Source: Phylloscopus collybita (Eukaryota; Chordata; Aves; Passeriformes; Phylloscopidae). From it: a stretch of 64,000 nt of DNA. The DNA lies in assembly GCA_027886175.1 (NCBI GenBank), contig JAJNNQ010000009.1:11018501-11082500 (forward strand), in the 5' to 3' direction. The notes beneath the pieces are model-generated. The model saw nothing but the letters and a program-made list of their open reading frames with translations, was not told where the DNA came from and made no database searches. The position numbers and the translations under genes are program-made. Position 1 is the stretch's first letter, and each line of letters starts with the position of its first letter. This document shows, piece by piece, positions 14,820 through 27,732 of the stretch.

Positions 14820-15060
14820 TGCAGGGCACGTTGTTTTTATAGCTGGGATGTGGCTGCTGAGGCAGCGGAGTCGGACCCTGCTTGGACAGCAGATGGTGTC
14901 CTACTGTAACACTAAGCTCCAGTGCTCAGAGAGGAATCTTAAACCAGCCTTTAAAATACTCTCCAATTTCCATTTAATTACTTTAATTGGCTTTATAGCC
15001 TATGTAATAAAAATGATGGATCTGTTTAAGCACTAGGCTGAATTAAAGAGTTTAGTGTGT
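14820..15060. promoter_or_regulatory. Candidate distal conserved element
   Basis: Complex, repeat-free sequence begins GCAGGGCACGTTG. It contains CATTTAATTACTTTAATTGG (14971-14990) and GTAATAAAAATGATGG. It contrasts with its simple-sequence neighbours. TAATTA/TAATTG words suggest homeodomain input. The position is about 14 kb beyond the MSX1 3' end. Enhancer status is inferred. Confidence 0.3.
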
Positions 15061-15378
15061 CAAAACCAGTGATTTTGAAATATATGTCCCATTTCTATGA
15101 GTATTTTCCAATATTTAAATGATCTTTCAAAAAATGTGATCATGCCACTTAGGTGCCTGAGCAGCCCTTTTCAAAGGTACCACAGGCAAATACTTATTAA
15201 GAATTCCACTGAGTGTCAAGGGAATCAAATGCCTCCCAATTCTCTGGGTCTTTGAAAATGTTCTTACAGTATAAGTTATCTGCATATAATAATGAAAAAA
15301 TCTACATTTTCCATTGTTTCGGTAAAGGCAATGCAAAGACTTATGAGCCTTCATGGGAAAGGACTATTTTTTTTCTTC

Positions 15379-15412
15379 TGTGCTGTATAGCATCTTGTGC
15401 TGTATAGCAACT
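15379..15412. repeat. 17-bp tandem duplication
   Basis: Two adjacent 17-bp units beginning TGTGCTGTATAGCA differ at one base (15379-15395 and 15396-15412). This is a simple local duplication in intergenic DNA. Confidence 0.85.
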
Positions 15413-16148
15413 TGTTCAGTGGGCATCTGGTCCCTATTGTAGCTCTCAGATACCAACAATATAATTAAAACTCCACAGGAGTTAAATTTATTCCTGAAAA
15501 ATTACATATTGTTGTTGTAATACTAAATCTAAAAGAATAATTTCATGCTTTCAGTCTGCAACTGAAGATATTTCTCCTTGTATGTTTTTTTTTTCCCAAT
15601 CTTTGGGAACTGCATTGTGTGACTAGTAAGGTGAACCAGGTGGTGAAGAGAAACCTGTTGCATTAAGAAGCTCCAAGTCTGCTGAAGTCCCTGCACTTCA
15701 GGAAAGAAGATAGGTAAAAGTGAGAGATCCTTCCAGGATTTACACTTTGAGGACCCCCTCCAAGTGCTGCACAGAATCTGAGTCATGACAGAGCCTGGTC
15801 TGAAAACCCTTCTCCAGATTGTCCAAATCACAGCTGTGGTCACTGTGGGGTCTGATGCATTGCAGCAGACCAGTGTGACTCAGCTCAGAGATATCTGGGG
15901 TTTGCAACCCTAGATTGGATTTACTGTCTCTAAGAGGGCAAAATTTCTTGGGAACAGTTTTGTCATTCATACTGGGAGGTGATGAAATCTTTGCCTGCTG
16001 GAGCAGATAATCATCATCTAGTACAGCCAAACCCAGGCTAGGACAGTGGAATCATAAATGGTGTTATGCATCCAATCATCACTGAATCACTTTTTTTTTT
16101 TTTCCCACACAGAGATTCTTGTAAAATTCTGCTGTCTTTTTGCTTCTT

Positions 16149-16150
<2 letters not shown>

Positions 16151-16192
<42 letters not shown>

Positions 16193-16200
16193 AAAGAAAA
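16151..16200. repeat. A40 tract with GAAAAG tail
   Basis: Forty A residues (16151-16190) are followed by GAAAAGAAAA, and a T13 run lies at 16091-16103. No recognisable retroelement body precedes the tract, so it is either an orphan tail or a simple microsatellite. Confidence 0.9.
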
Positions 16201-19200
16201 AAATTATTCCTCTAGCCCCAAGTTATGAGAGTAATGTCACTAATTTTGGTGAGATTCCTCACATGAGAGAGCACTCTGGACTTGATCCCTTAGAGAAATA
16301 GGTTAGGAGTACCTGTATGAATGAGATACTTGGCTTTTAGAAAATGCTTTTATTTTCTTCCTCATCCCAGATATGACAGAGGATGCAGGGGTCAATGTTC
16401 TCCAAGAGCATTTACATAACTTCTGCAAAAGCAATAAAATGATGAAACCCAAAATCTGCAAATTGTAGTGATTTGTAGTGCTTTGATTTATAGCCCTGTT
16501 GGGTTTGGAGTGAATGATTTCTACAGAGACCAGTCCCTCTAATCGGAATTTTACAAGAAACGGATGTGCTAAAAGAAACAGAAAGCTAACAGGGCTTCTG
16601 GTTACATTTTCAGCCTGATTTATAGAGCTGTAAAACTCTCTGTATCAGGGAGCTGACACCAATTTCTAGAAAGCTGTGAACATTTGTTTCCATCTGATTT
16701 TCCTGCAGGGCTCCTAGGCCCACTTCATTCACAAAGGACCCCAGTGAAATCCATGTCAGGTGTCAGAGAGCCTGGGACACTGGTGAAACAAGCGAGCTGG
16801 CAGCAAAGGAGAACAAGCTAGCCCTGGAATGTGTCGATTTTGGGGACAGAAGTGTGCTTTTAAAGAATCAGGAAAGGAAAGGAAAGGGAGCTGAGGTGGA
16901 AGCAGGCATTACCAGGGTTGAAATGGCTAAGGGAGGTCTGATCTGGCACAGCAAGGGATGCTGTGGAACTGAGCAGTGCCTGGCTGAGAACAAGCAGGTG
17001 CAGGAGGCAGACGGCCAAGCCTGGAGCTGCAGCAACCATGCCACTGCAGCAACAACTTGCACCCTGACAGATGCAAATGCCACCTGCACTTGGATGCATT
17101 CAGACAGCAGAAGAGCAAGGTTGTGAGGTGAGGAAGAACAGGGAGAGAAAATGGGCAACAAGCCAGGAAGAGGAGGTGCATTCTAGTCAAGGCTGCAGCC
17201 TTGGTTAGTGCACACAACACAGCACAGGGACATGGTGAGGCTGGTCAGACAGGCAGAGAAGTGCCTGTGAGCTGTGAGCAGGGAGGGGGTGGCAGGAGAA
17301 GTGCCATGGCTGCTCTCCTCTGCAAACCTCACCAGAGCTGTGCTGCAGATGGGGACATGCTCTTACAGGTGATGCCCATGGCCACTTATGACAGCAAAAT
17401 TTCCCAAGAAGAACCAAACCAAACCAGCACATACACCCAGCCAAGTGCAATACCCAGGATGAGGAAGAGACAGTGGTGAGGAGCAAGACAGGGTATGGAT
17501 CGGGACAAGGATCAGGAGGGGAGAGGTGCAAATGAACTCACAGGTCATTAGTGGGTAGATCACCGAGAACTGTCCTCTGGAGCTGGGCTGTGATTCACAG
17601 TAAAACATCCACCTGCCTCCTTGAGGATGCTAAACTATTTGACCTACAGCAGGGAAAAGCTCCACAGCTTGGATATTTCCAGTTCCGCTCTTTCTGATAG
17701 CTAGAACTGTGTAGAAATGTTTGTCTTGCAATTTCACGCCTGAAAGGAAGATGGTGTAGAGGTTCAAACAAAATGATCAGAGGTCTCTTTTGAAAAAGTA
17801 AGCTGTTCCCTTCCAGAAAACAAATTATGTGTCAGTCACAGGTTTTTACAGGTGCTTGAACTAGCATTCCATCCAAAGAGAGTTACAGAAGATTTTAGTG
17901 AAAAGGAAAATAAAAAGTTACTTTAAACCGGCACTTTTAAGCCTAGTGGATCTTCAGATCCAAGGTCCTGATCATTCATTGTTCTAAGCCCTCTACATTC
18001 AAGGGCACTTAGCAGGATGCCCAGTTGGCAAAGATTTGGGGATCAAAGTCTGAGGTATTTGTGTGTAGGCTAATAGGTGACATAAAATGACAGCTTCTGA
18101 TGACATAGCACTTAAGAAAATGTTCTTGCCTTGTTACAGAGTTTAAAGAAATACTATCAAGTTGCTTTACTGTATAAATGTATTAAGTATTAAATACATT
18201 ATTTTATAAAATGGTTTAGTAATATGTTGAGTTATTTTGGTTTTAGAGTGTAAAATAAAAAAAAACCCAGATACTAATCAATAAACCACGATGCATTTTA
18301 TTGCACTAAGTACATCTCCAAAGTTTATTACCACTTTCGAAGGATTTACTTCCTTTATCTAAAGAGAAATGTATAGGGGTCTAAAACTAATTATAAAGAT
18401 CAATCTTACATGGAGAAGCTCTGATCCAGCAAACACATATGCTTATGAGTAATTTAACTGCATGAATAACTTCATGTAATTCAGTGGGTGAGAGAGAAGC
18501 TGTGATCCGTGGAGCTCCTAGTGTGGGCGAAGTTATTCATGGGCACAACATTTGCAGGATTGGAGCCAAGTATAACACTTATACAAATTCCCATCTAGAA
18601 GAAAAGGCAAATGAATATATAGTAAAAAGCAATTACATGCTATTGAATGTTCTAACAACTATATATTCTACAATAAGTGCATGAACACAATTATGGGTTC
18701 GAAGATACTCAGGGCTTACCCATAATTGAGTAATAAATGGAGAGGTGGAATGAAATGGAGAAGTGAAAGGAACACAGTGTAACTGTGAAAGGAGTTAACT
18801 CTCTTCATGTCTGAGTATCTCTCTAATTTACATCTTTCATAGATGCAATAAGTATACACAGGAAATATGCAGACAAAAAAAACAAGGGGGTTGTTCTCAA
18901 CTACCACCTTTGGACATTGATTGGAGGTGTTATCTAAAGACAGAAATTATTTTGGTCTCTCAATATGTTTTACAGCACCTAAGGCAGATGCTTTGCAGAT
19001 GCTCAATGTGGTCTGTAAGTGAAAAGCAGGCATGTCTAAAGATTAAGAAAGCCTTCTTCCACACTTGGGACCCTGACACAGAAATTACCTATGCATTTTC
19101 TATCAGAAATGAAATGTTCTAGCCAGAACATTAAAGAAGAACCAGGTTTCTCCTGTTCCTTGTTCTTCCTGAGAAACCCTTGGCTGTGCCCTGTGTGCTG

Positions 19201-22200
19201 CACAGAGACATGGCTCCCATGGGAGACAGGGGGCTTCAGGCCCCAGAGGGGGAAGGGGCCGCTGCCCTGGGAGGTGGGTGTGCTGGCTCTGAACTCTTTG
19301 TGGAGGGGAACCCTGCTTGCTCTGAGCTAGCCTGCTGTGCTCTGTTCCAGCTGTAAATTTTTAAGAGACTAATGCTGACAGACCTGTCTGATGTGGAATT
19401 CAGCACTTCCCAGCAATGGAGCCCAAATTGAGTGTCCTCACACCTTCATCGTGAGCTGAGCTTCCTTGAGAGAGAGAGTCATGTAGCTGCTGAGCTGCTG
19501 ATCGTTAAGAGGTGCTGTTATGCCTTCAGGAAGCTGTGTGTTTCCACACAGGAGCACCAACTGGTTCTAGATAGCAGAAAGTATGCCAAATTGCTCTCCA
19601 AGATATAGGCACCTGGAGCTTACCTGTGCTCCAGGACAAGCAGAGTCCAAAAGACCATCAGCTCTCCCACAAAGCAGAAACCCTGCGGCAGGGAGAGACT
19701 GGATAATTTCCTTTTTGGCCTGTCCACCTTATTAAAATGTATGTGAATACCTTCAGTCCCCCTGGGCCTGGCTGTGGAAGCATTAAACACTCTGCAAGTT
19801 CTCCTTATGTATTGCCAGTAAAATAGATGGCTTGCAAATGTTTATGTTCTGGCACTTATTTTGCCCCTATGAAATAAATGCTGCTGCCAACTACAACACA
19901 ATGCACCCAATGTCTTCTGCAGTGTTCTTGCTGCTGTTCACTCTAAAATGCATCTTTAGGGGTGTGTTTCTATGTCCACCTCCCCTCCCCCAGCTGTGCT
20001 TTGGCAATCCAACACGGAAGAGATTGTGTTTGCTCTGCTTACACACCAGACATCCACTTGTGTGCCGCTGCATGCTCTCTGCCAATTTTTCCTTTGCGTT
20101 GCTTTTTTTCCATTCTTGTTTCTCTGCGTTTGCTCTCCTCTCTGGCTGAGCTTGTCTGTCTTACATCCTGCCCATCTCCTGAAAGTGTTTCCAGTCTGGA
20201 TGCTGCCACAGTATGGTAGGAATGCTATAAAAGGTGCAGGTATTTTGCCAGCCTTTCTTCCTGGTGCGTGCTCGGGACGCACTCAGCTGATGACTGGGTC
20301 TTTCATTCAGATGTATAATATCTAAAGTGTATAAATGCTTCCTTTCTGTTTACACAGGAAGGACACAAACAAGCCTTAATGAGCCCTTCTTTCTCATTTG
20401 CAATTAGAATTTAAAAGAAAAGATCCTCTTCATATCAACACAGAGTCTTGTGGTGGGGCAAGTGCCGCTGTTTCCTTGGTGTCATTGTCACCTTACAGAG
20501 TTCAGTGTGCTATTACTTTCTAAACACTCCTCCCTTGCCACACCCTTTTTGCCAGTGAGCCTATAAGCAAAGGTTGTAGCTCTAAATCTCGTCAGGCAAC
20601 TAATGCAGGCTCAAAAAATGCCATGAAATGTTTTGTGACACATAGCCAAGGGGAATGGGACTATAGGCAATGGAAGAAACGGGGAATAGGGATAATGAGG
20701 AACAGATAAGCTACTGCCACCTCTAAAAGCCTCAAAATGTGAAGCCACCTCTTCAGGCACAATACAACCACTTCACAGGTAATCAGGTGTTCGTTACAGG
20801 CCTGAACGTGCACATACCTGAATAATCAGCGGTGCTGCTGCCACTGAGTTTATATTCAGGCTAAACACTCAGGCAGGATGCAGGAAGTTTCATCTGAAGG
20901 GAGCAGCCAGTAAAAGTAAGGGTTAATTATACCTACAACAGAAAAAAAGCTTTCTACTGCTTCATCCAAAATAGTGCCCCTTCTGGGTTTTTTTCCCCCC
21001 TTTACGCAAGAATTGCTTTACTGTTCTTTGAATGTGAGCTAACTTTGCTTATCAGTACCCAAAAAACAAGCCTCTGCAGGGTCCCCTCTGACAAATGCTG
21101 CAAGGCAGTGGTGCCCTTTCCTCTGCTCTGAACGCAGTAATCAGAGAGATGCAATTTTCCAGTAGTGCTTGACAGCTTACATCAAAGGCACAGAAACTGT
21201 TTCTGGACATTGAAAAGATAAAATTCTAATACTAACTGATGCCTCCTTCAGTTTTTTTTGCAGTTCAATGTAAACAGATGCTGCTGGTTTTGAAAGCATA
21301 TGTTCAGATCTGTCAAAGTATATGTATGGCAGCAGTGATATCTGCCGTAGGAAAGGCTGATATTTGCCATCGTGTAGATATTCTTGATTCAATCATCTCT
21401 ATGGCACTAGCTGAATGTGTGTGCCTACACGTCCACAGATGTCTGCCTTTCCATGTGCACGCATACAAACACAAACACATACATAAGCATTGAATGGAAA
21501 CTGTAACCCAATCTTAACCAGGGGTATAAATTAATCGTAATACATACACACACTTACAAACATTGGGCTATATTTAACTTTCGCGTAAGCAGTGTAGAAC
21601 CATTATCTTCTGAGGAGCTCTGCAGTGTGTGAGTCAGCCCCAAAGCCTCTTAGTTAGCCCGTGGAAAGACGCCACTGACTTTATTGGGCTTTGGATCAGT
21701 CTGAAACCAATGGTTAATTGTCTTGTATAATATAACTTTCCCTTCCAGCAAACTTAAGATAAACTTAGATTCTAATTCCAACAACTCTATAATTTTTTCC
21801 AAACAAATTCCTTATGGAATGGAAATGCCCATTTTTGTTTTGGGCATTTTTCAGTGCTTTCGTGTTTCTTTGTTTTGAAAAATGATTCAGTCATGTTAAA
21901 CATTATGCAAGCTTGAAAAAGATCACAGTCTCCAACTATGCAAAGTGAAATTCTCATGCGTACTCTCTCAGAGCTCAGAAATAAATGTCATTAGCAACTT
22001 CAAACTTGGCTAGTATTAAAGGCATCTTTGAGGAAGGAAAAAAGGAATCACATTTGGAGAAATTCAGCCTGATGTTTAAGAGAGTAAGAATAATTTAGGA
22101 TTACATGTCCATGTCAGCTTTCTCATTTTATTATATACCCCATACAAATTTCTATTTGCTTTCCAGGTGTTTTGAGATGGATTTATTTGAGTAGGTACTC

Positions 22201-24007
22201 GAAATTCGCAATTATTTAGAGGGAAAATTGCCTACACGGGTCTTCTTGAATTAATGGGAGAAATCTGAAGATGTACATTTGAACTCTGAGCTATTAAGGC
22301 CATTTAGTTCATCCTAATTCAGGTATCACACCTGACAGAAATGTAGTTAAAGTCATGTAATTTTTAAGAAACTACTCTTGAAGGATATTTTGACTGACAA
22401 TCCTCCTTTGAATAATCTCTAAATTAAAAATCTGAGTTAGAAACTCACGACTGAGATTTATGAATGTAGATTTTGTGCACACTGTTAATACTTAAGTTGT
22501 CTTAAAAAAGAATGTGGCTGCACTACCCACTAAAGAAAGTTCACATTTGGATTATTATTTATATTGATATCAGTGGTATCTGATATAATCACTGTTGTGG
22601 AGACATAATGTTGCTTTCTGGCCCTGTAGGCTCTCAGCTCATGGGCATCTCACAGGGCTCCCTGATAAGAGGCAACAGAGAGCATCTCTGTTCAATAACA
22701 TACAGTCTGCATATTCAGGTGGGTGCCAACAGTCTTAATTCGAGACAATTAATGTTTAAAGTGCTAAATTGTTTTGAAACCACTGAATCCTGTTTCTATA
22801 TCTATTCCAGTCCCATGCCATATGTGTTGTGTTTTTCAACCCTGTATTTTGTTTTATAAATATAATTTGGTGTGTATTATTTATGTAGACTCCTACCAAA
22901 AGAGAAGATTGACAATGTGACAGAAAGAAAAATCTTTGGTCAGACTGACAACATCTACAACATCCCACTGTCTCTTCTTGTGGTATACCACAGACTCGGT
23001 TTTCACAGTAAGTCCAAAGCTCATTGCGAGGTTTAGAAAGCATTTATGGCTTTTAGTGAGTACAGTGTGAGGAGCAGATGCTCCCCAGGACTAATGCACA
23101 CAAGCTTGCCATAATGCAAGGACAAGTCTCAGAGCCTCCACTCCCTTGCTGATGTAAATGGGAACAGGGCCATTGGCTTACATCTAAATGCAATGTAATG
23201 TAAGTCAATCACCTCTCGAGTTTTAAAGCATCCTTACTTCGGTATTTGTGTTAGCTGATATTTGCATAATAATGCCCAATGCACACAAAACATTGCATCC
23301 AAAGAAAGTTGCTCCTTCCCTCCAGCTTGTCTTTTGGAAATAATTCTCCTTTCTTCCATTCCTGAGACTTCTCCACACCACTCACAATATTCCAGCTAAC
23401 ATATTTTTGCCATCTTTTGCTACCAGATCTCTTTCCCTCATGCTGCCGTTTCCTTTCTCTCTGACATGCAAACGGAGCCTGAATTATAGCAAAGCCTCTA
23501 AGTTCTGCCTCACCTGAGTGCTCTCTCTCTTTGCACCCTTACACTGGGCAGCAACACCGGTGGTCAGAAGCTCTTGAATGTGTTTGTCGCTATAAGAGAC
23601 CTCTTTCTCCGATATACATCGTGTGCACACCCACCTTGCCTGTTGCTGTCTGCCCGATACAAAACGCAACAAAAGCATTGCTCAATTAGGCTGAAATGAA
23701 TATTTAGTTTGGGCTGCAGCGTTTTGTACATGGGTGCCTGAACCTAAGGTCTGCCCGGTGCTAATCACTGTGACCCCACTGCCCCAGCTTAGATGAGAAT
23801 GGACCATAGACGTAGAATCCATCTCAGATTTTAAACATTTCTGCTCCTACAGAACTCTCTCCCCAAGAGCTCTCTCCCTCACAGCTCACTGCCGGGGCCT
23901 GTACTGTTGAAGTGGGTAGCTTTTTGGCTGTGTAACATACGCAAGAGCTTTGTTTCTCTTCCAAGCTAGAAGAAATGCAGAGAGTGTTGTTCACACCGTG
24001 GTGAGAA

Positions 24008-24140
24008 TCGCTCGTGGGCCGGGGGGACTGGGTCGCGCCCGGGGCAGCGGCGCAGGGCTGAGGCGGCTCCGGGCGCTCCGCTCCCGGGAGGAGCTCGGCT
24101 CCCCGCGCCCGGGGATCCTCAGCTGCGCCGCTTCCCCAGA
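24008..24140. promoter_or_regulatory. Small GC/CpG-rich patch, 3' flank
   Basis: About 130 bp are rich in CCGGGG, GCGCCCG and CTCCGGGCG words, in AT-balanced surroundings 4.6 kb beyond the MSX1 poly(A) site. It is too short for a classical island. Open frames here are compositional. Function unknown. Confidence 0.4.
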
Positions 24141-24654
24141 TGAAAAGAGGAGCTTTGCACGGGGGTTTATTGCACATTCCTGGTCGCACGAGGTCCAGGT
24201 ATCTGCCTCCTTGCTTTCCCTTTAATCACTGCAGGGTGGGAACCGGATCCAGCCTGGAGGGATAAAAGATCTCCGAGATGAAGAAGTACAATGGAGCAGA
24301 GTTAATGTCGATCGGTTTACTGCTGTAAGCAAATCACTGCCACATCTCTCTGTACAGCATGTTAAAATTTACAACTCGTAGTTAAATGAGTCAGAGCTGT
24401 TGCTTCTGGTTCTGCCTCCAGCTTCTCCTGCCACAGAGCTGGACAGACAATGGGTCCGTGTTGCAGAAGGGGCCTCGGGCCAGTCCCAGGGAGCTGTGTT
24501 GCAATGCCCATTATCGCAATGCCTCATTTTTAGGCTCCCTGCTGTGGAACAGATTACTCAGGCCAGGGACAGACACCACTGTGCTTCACATAAGGTGGGG
24601 AGAGAGTTAAAAGCTAATGAAAGAAAATTTCAGAGGTCCACATACTCCTTGGGT

Positions 24655-24798
24655 TAGAATATATATATATATTCTACTACAGATACATATGTATAGATTA
24701 TATAGATATAGATATAGATATAGATATAGATATAGATATAGATATAGATATAGATATAGATATAGAAGATACAGATTATATGGATATAAATAGATATA
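24655..24798. repeat. AT-rich palindrome plus (GATATA)n hexanucleotide microsatellite
   Basis: A perfect 22-bp palindrome (24655-24676; TAGAAT, then an AT run, then ATTCTA) is followed by about ten TAGATA/GATATA units (about 24703-24766) and degenerate copies to about 24798. The open frames predicted here encode only Ile-Tyr repeats and are artefacts. Confidence 0.9.
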
Positions 24799-25849
24799 TA
24801 GTGGAGGGCAGAACTATGAAAGGCAAGAAGAAGGTTTCTCTTTCTGCCACAGACTCCCTTACAGTTCGGTGCAGAAGTCACATCAGCCTGCTTTCTGTGA
24901 AGAATTAGAGAGAGTGAACTACCTCATTGCATCCAGGAGCTCATCGGGTACAGCATATTATATTCCAAGCAAGTGGGAGACTTACTCATCAGTCACCACT
25001 CTGCTGGATTTAATTTGGACAGCCCCATGACTGCTCTGAGTAGTGTCCCTGGTCTCAAAACTGCTTATGCAGCTGCTTTTTCTTGCTCTCACTGGCCACC
25101 TCCGTGTCTAATATAAAATCAAATGTATCATTAGAAGAGATGAAGAGCAATTACCTCTGAGTCTCTAATAAGCTGGTGATTGGTATTTTCACTTTGCATA
25201 CAGAATACCTGAGTTCAGCTGTTTACCTAAATTCAGGCAGTACCAAGGAGTTAGTGCCAAGCATCTCACTTCCTCGTGAAGGTGTCCAGCCAGTTTGTTC
25301 AACAGACCTTTCTGTTCTCAGATTTTTAGGCAAAAGGTCTAATGTGACTCAGGAGATTTACACAAAATGATGAGCCTGGATTTAAGCTTATAAGCATTAC
25401 TGAGAAGCACTCAGCCCCCTCCCCTTCCCCTGGCCTTTACAATGGGTAAGTTAGGCAGCTTCCCTGTTCTGCCTCTGATTTCAGAAGGTTCTGTTCTCAG
25501 GCACAATCCTGAGCAGCAGGAGGCTGTTGCTGCGCCTAACTCGCTTGCTGAATTTAGCCTGCCCTAACTTTAGAAAGCAAGTTTGTAAGCTCCCACTTCG
25601 CTTGAGCACTATGGAAAACTTTTGATAAAGTATTCAAAGGGACACCGATTCGTGTTTCGAGTGAAAGAGCGATTTCGGAAAGAAACCCCCAAACCACGAG
25701 AAATTCAGAGCAGATGACAAATGTCCGGTTTAACCAACGATTTGCGCAGCAGGTTTACCCGGTAGCCACCTTCTCTGTAGCTAAAACTAAAGGATGGCAT
25801 TTCCTTGCTTTTTAGGCACTCAGCCCTCGCTGTGTGCCACTCTGCCCTT

Positions 25850-26300
25850 CTGTCACAGCCGGAGCCGGGCGCGATCCCGCGGCGTTCCCCGCCGGGGCTC
25901 TGAGCCTGCACGGAGCCGGTGCCGGGAAGATGCGCCCGGGGGCTGCCCCAGTGTACGGGTAACGGAGCCGTTCCCCTCCTTTGAGGGAATAAGAGTAGAA
26001 AAAATGGCTTCTCTTTTATTTTGTATGTGTTTCTGCTCGTGTTCGCTTCCTCTCCGTGCTCTGGCTACTGTGAGCTGTATTTCCTATGCTCCGTGGAAGA
26101 GGTGGCACCAAGGCGCTGCCGCTTTCCCACGGCAGCCAGCCTCTGCTGTGCGTCCGTGGCTGTACGTGGATGTGCTCGGGGCCCCTCTGCTTTCTCTCGT
26201 CTGTCTGCCGAGGCTTTCTACGAGTGCGTGTGGAGATATGCATGGAGGGGAGGGGGGTACCGGCGTGACTGGGGAGGGGTGGCGGGGGAGAGGGGAGTTA
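25850..26300. other. GC-rich, CpG-containing block in the 3' flank
   Basis: This block is moderately GC-rich, with a CpG-dense core at 25855-25970 and a second at about 26095-26290. Long open frames on both strands (25794-26366 +, 26021-26404 +) show low-complexity cysteine, serine and arginine content and no recognisable domain. I do not regard them as coding. Confidence 0.4.
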
Positions 26301-26718
26301 TTAGGAAACTTTGCTTTGGCTACTCTCTATCCTTGGGGCTGCGTGGCGCCAGCACCCTCAAGTTGAAAGGAAAACAGCCATTCTCACTTCCAACTGCCCA
26401 CTGAGATCCTTAAGGCGACAAAGACACAAAAGTGAGTTTTATTTGCTGGTAAGCCAGAGGCAAGAAAAAAGAAAAGCCAATTCCCCCTTAAAAAGAGCCG
26501 ACAAATCCTTTTTGCTCTTTTGTGTGAGCTTTTCCTATTCACATGGAGCGTTCATCCGTGTGATTCCCAACTTATTGTCATTACTTAGTTATTAATTGTT
26601 CTCATCTGGGTTTAATTGAGCAACCAAGGACTTTAGCCCAAGGGTCAGGGGGAAAACTTAAAGCAAAGACATGTTCAATAGGAATCCTGCGCTTCGAATA
26701 TCCACCCCGAGTTAACAT

Positions 26719-26724
<6 letters not shown>

Positions 26725-26791
<67 letters not shown>

Positions 26792-26792
26792 A
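26725..26792. repeat. A43 tract followed by (GA)n
   Basis: A run of 43 A (26725-26767) passes directly into about 12 GA dinucleotides (to about 26792). It lies 2 kb beyond the MSX1 poly(A) site. No element body is recognised upstream. Confidence 0.9.
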
Positions 26793-27329
26793 AACAGAGA
26801 CAAAGCGGAGAGATGAAAGGGTCCCGCTTTGCCAGGAGTCCCTCGCCGCAGCGCCCAAAGGTGCCGGCAAAGGGGAGCAGTGCTTGCGGGGAGCCAGCTC
26901 AAGGCAGTCCTCGCTGTTTAAAATCTCTCTCGGATTTTAAGGGCATCTTTACAGGATAAACCCGGCCTCCTGCGCGATTAGATCTCCCCAAAGCCGCAGT
27001 CTAATCACACAGAGGCGAAGTTAGAGAGAGAGATAAGCTGGAGATATCCAGCCTTTTTCTGCCAGCCACACAACGTGGGAAAAAGTCGGCACAGAGCTTT
27101 CCCGCTCCGGCGCGGCGTTGGGCGCTGGGGTCAGGATCACAGACACTGTCATTTGCACAGAGAAAAGAAATGATCGGAAAAGAAAAGGGTTGGGAAAAAA
27201 GTACAGAAAAAAAAAAAAAAAAAGGCAAGAAAAGAAAACAAACAACCACAAAAGCCCCAAACTCACCCCAGCTCAAAAATGACTGGGCGGCCAGAGTGGA
27301 GCGAGAGACGAGAAGGGGGATTAGAGCAG

Positions 27330-27550
27330 CGAGCTCTGGAGAAAGTGACTGTGTTCAGGTATGTTGTTTCGCTGAGTTATTGAAAGCATCATTGATACTT
27401 AGGAGATGATAAAAGTCCTGCCTCGCCCCCAGCTACAGTCTCGCTGGAGCCACAGTGCCTGCAGAAGATTGCCGAGCCTCATTACAGCAATTATTTTCCT
27501 TCTAACTTTGCTTCAACCTTAACGTTTTAAATTGCTGGAAATGAAAGCAG
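27330..27550. promoter_or_regulatory. Candidate 3' conserved element with splice-donor-like site
   Basis: This segment is repeat-free and lies between poly(A) tracts. It contains ATTGATACTTAGG, CATTACAGCAATTATTTTCC and a consensus 5' splice site word CAG|GTATGT at about 27356-27364 on the + strand. It may be an enhancer or part of an antisense non-coding exon. Neither can be shown from sequence alone. Confidence 0.3.
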
Positions 27551-27661
27551 CGGGGTGGGGGGTGGGGTGAAAGACAGAAAGAAAAATATAGAGTCCCAGT
27601 TTCTCAGCGGCCGTTCCTTGTCCACAAAGATAAAGCACGAAATTAAGGGAAAGAAAGGAGG

Positions 27662-27691
<30 letters not shown>
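27662..27691. repeat. A30 tract bordering a CpG island
   Basis: Thirty consecutive A residues lie about 45 bp before the start of the GC-rich island at 27.73 kb. A shorter A run occurs near 27206-27223. Long poly(dA) next to a CpG island is expected to be nucleosome-poor; that is inference. Confidence 0.85.
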
Positions 27692-27694
<3 letters not shown>

Positions 27695-27732
27695 GGAGGA
27701 AACCAATGCTCTCCCTTACCCGAGAGATTCGT

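Larger units (their letters stand above)
15061..24007. other. Intergenic DNA, no gene recognised
   Basis: This interval holds the 17-bp duplication, the A40 tract and several overlapping short frames at 16.85-17.6 kb and 19.8-20.3 kb that look compositional. A stretch at about 21.5-21.75 kb has several CpGs (TTTCGCGTAAGC, AAGACGCC) in AT-rich DNA and might be a conserved element. Nothing else is supported. Confidence 0.6.
24141..27329. other. MSX1 3' flank, no gene recognised
   Basis: This is mixed GC and AT sequence with the hexanucleotide microsatellite, the GC-rich block at 25.85-26.3 kb and the A43/(GA)n tract, each listed separately. The region 26.95-27.13 kb has CpGs and GATTAGATC/TCTAATCAC words. 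No coding exon is recognised. Confidence 0.55.

Noticed and set aside
15529..16030. Two overlapping minus-strand frames suspected to be a retroelement fragment
   Set aside because: I could not match any reverse transcriptase, gag or LTR motif, and the frames overlap in different phases. A RepeatMasker or BLAST search would settle it.
24654..24881. Ile-Tyr repeat protein on the minus strand
   Set aside because: It is a translation of the GATATA microsatellite, not a gene.
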